Below are positions 59,571-60,497 of a stretch of DNA of 60,497 nucleotides, one piece after another. The position numbers were made by a program, and so were the translations under genes. Origin of the DNA: Salinivirgaceae bacterium. GTDB lineage: Bacteria > Bacteroidota > Bacteroidia > Bacteroidales > SZUA-534. The notes under the pieces were generated by a model that was given only the letters and a program-made list of their open reading frames with translations, ran no database searches and was not told where the DNA came from. Each line of letters begins with the position of its first letter. Within the stretch, counting starts at the first letter, position 1. The DNA is taken from NCBI GenBank assembly GCA_016342715.1, contig JAEINW010000005.1:1-60497 (forward strand), in the 5' to 3' direction.

Positions 59571-60497
59571 TTATCTTAATTTTAATTCTGGTTCATTCAT
59601 TGGTTTATTTGGAATTTGACTTATTTCTTTAGGGGTCATTTTTTTAAGCGGGTTAGCTTTATACTCTAGTCTTTCTGATAAAGTTGGGAAAGATTCTATA
59701 AGAACAAAAGCTTGTAAATTTTTAATTTTTGCATCGGAATAAACGCCTCCTTCTCCCAATAATGGGAACTTGCCTACTTTAAGTCCTGCTTGTACAACGT
59801 TTCCAAAATTATATTCCATCTCATTCACCTCGATTGTTGATAGTTCATCAGTCGAAAGACCTGTAGTAATATGACCACTTGAACTGCTACCGGAATTCCA
59901 GGAATAATAAACCATTCCTCCTGCATTTACATAATTCCAAGATTCATTTAAAGAAACTTCATGAAATACGTCTGGATAACTATTCATTATTTCATTCATT
60001 GCATTCGCATTAACCCTATAATCAACCCCAGTTGATAATTGTTTATTCCCATCTTTATTTGTAAATAACTTATCTTCCCATGGATTACCGTATCCCATGC
60101 TATCAGTTAAATCATATCCAAATTGATTACACCAAGTTACACTTTTACCACTCTTTAGTTCATATGTTTCCTTTCTTACTGTTTCATCTAAAAAATCTCC
60201 TTTTGCAATATCAACTCTAATTTTTCCCCACATGAAATCTGTCTTTGCATTTTTAATTGGGATATAAGCATGGTTCGGTTGATAATAATCTTTTTGTGCC
60301 AGGCTTGAACCTCTTGAAGCCAATAATTTATCTCTACCTAAAATATTTGGTTTAGATTTATTATAATCAAGTCCTCTAGGGGTCATTTTCGTTAATGGTG
60401 CCAAAGCCTCTTCCAACCCATCTGTAAATAGCAAATTTAAAATCACCAATTTTTCGCAATTGGTTTTCACCACTTTTTCGCAAATGCAAATCACCAC
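59571..60497 (-). CDS. C-terminal part of a protein with CHAP/NlpC-P60-like cysteine peptidase (peptidoglycan amidase-like) domain; N-terminus outside window
   Basis: VTWCNQFGYDLTDSMGYGNPW...NANAMNEIMNSYPDVFHEVS...VNAGGMVYYSWNSGSSSSGHITTGL (Cys and His in the expected context). Confidence 0.6.
   Translation of the reverse strand: MVICICEKVVKTNCEKLVILNLLFTDGLEEALAPLTKMTPRGLDYNKSKPNILGRDKLLASRGSSLAQKDYYQPNHAYIPIKNAKTDFMWGKIRVDIAKGDFLDETVRKETYELKSGKSVTWCNQFGYDLTDSMGYGNPWEDKLFTNKDGNKQLSTGVDYRVNANAMNEIMNSYPDVFHEVSLNESWNYVNAGGMVYYSWNSGSSSSGHITTGLSTDELSTIEVNEMEYNFGNVVQAGLKVGKFPLLGEGGVYSDAKIKNLQAFVLIESFPTLSERLEYKANPLKKMTPKEISQIPNKPMNEPELKLR

Overview
This is a Bacteroidetes/Bacteroidota-type chromosomal segment: AT-rich, TAnnTTTG-like -7 boxes, a T9SS C-terminal domain, fused BCKDH E1, Na+-NQR. 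It is mostly housekeeping genes with several accessory islands. In order: S4 RNA-binding protein; a decayed SPASM-like fragment next to a HigBA toxin-antitoxin pair; a candidate structured small RNA; M14 peptidase, SpoIID-like, lpxB, surE; pheT, macrodomain, SiaC-like, rhomboid; a frameshifted gmhB-like HAD phosphatase; class IV aminotransferase; YqgE; an exosortase with a small PID-CTERM-like candidate substrate; a 2426-aa FN3-repeat T9SS protein; two divergent Wza/Wzc pairs flanking an NhaC antiporter and a BCKDH E1 fusion; apbE plus nqrABCDEF; a T9SS plug (DUF5103) protein; a B12 locus (two cobalamin riboswitches, btuFCD, btuB, BtuG-like beta-propeller, cobU/T/S/C/Q); an HD phosphohydrolase; a truncated REP-associated tyrosine transposase between two 181-bp REPIN-like repeats with a higher-order minisatellite; and, at the right edge, a candidate peptidoglycan-amidase-like toxin with an adjacent lipoprotein that could be its immunity protein. 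The best candidates for under-described biology are the edge toxin/lipoprotein pair, the exosortase/substrate dyad, the REPIN/minisatellite/RAYT cluster and the minus-strand sRNA near 2.6 kb. All calls come from reading the sequence; no database search was run.
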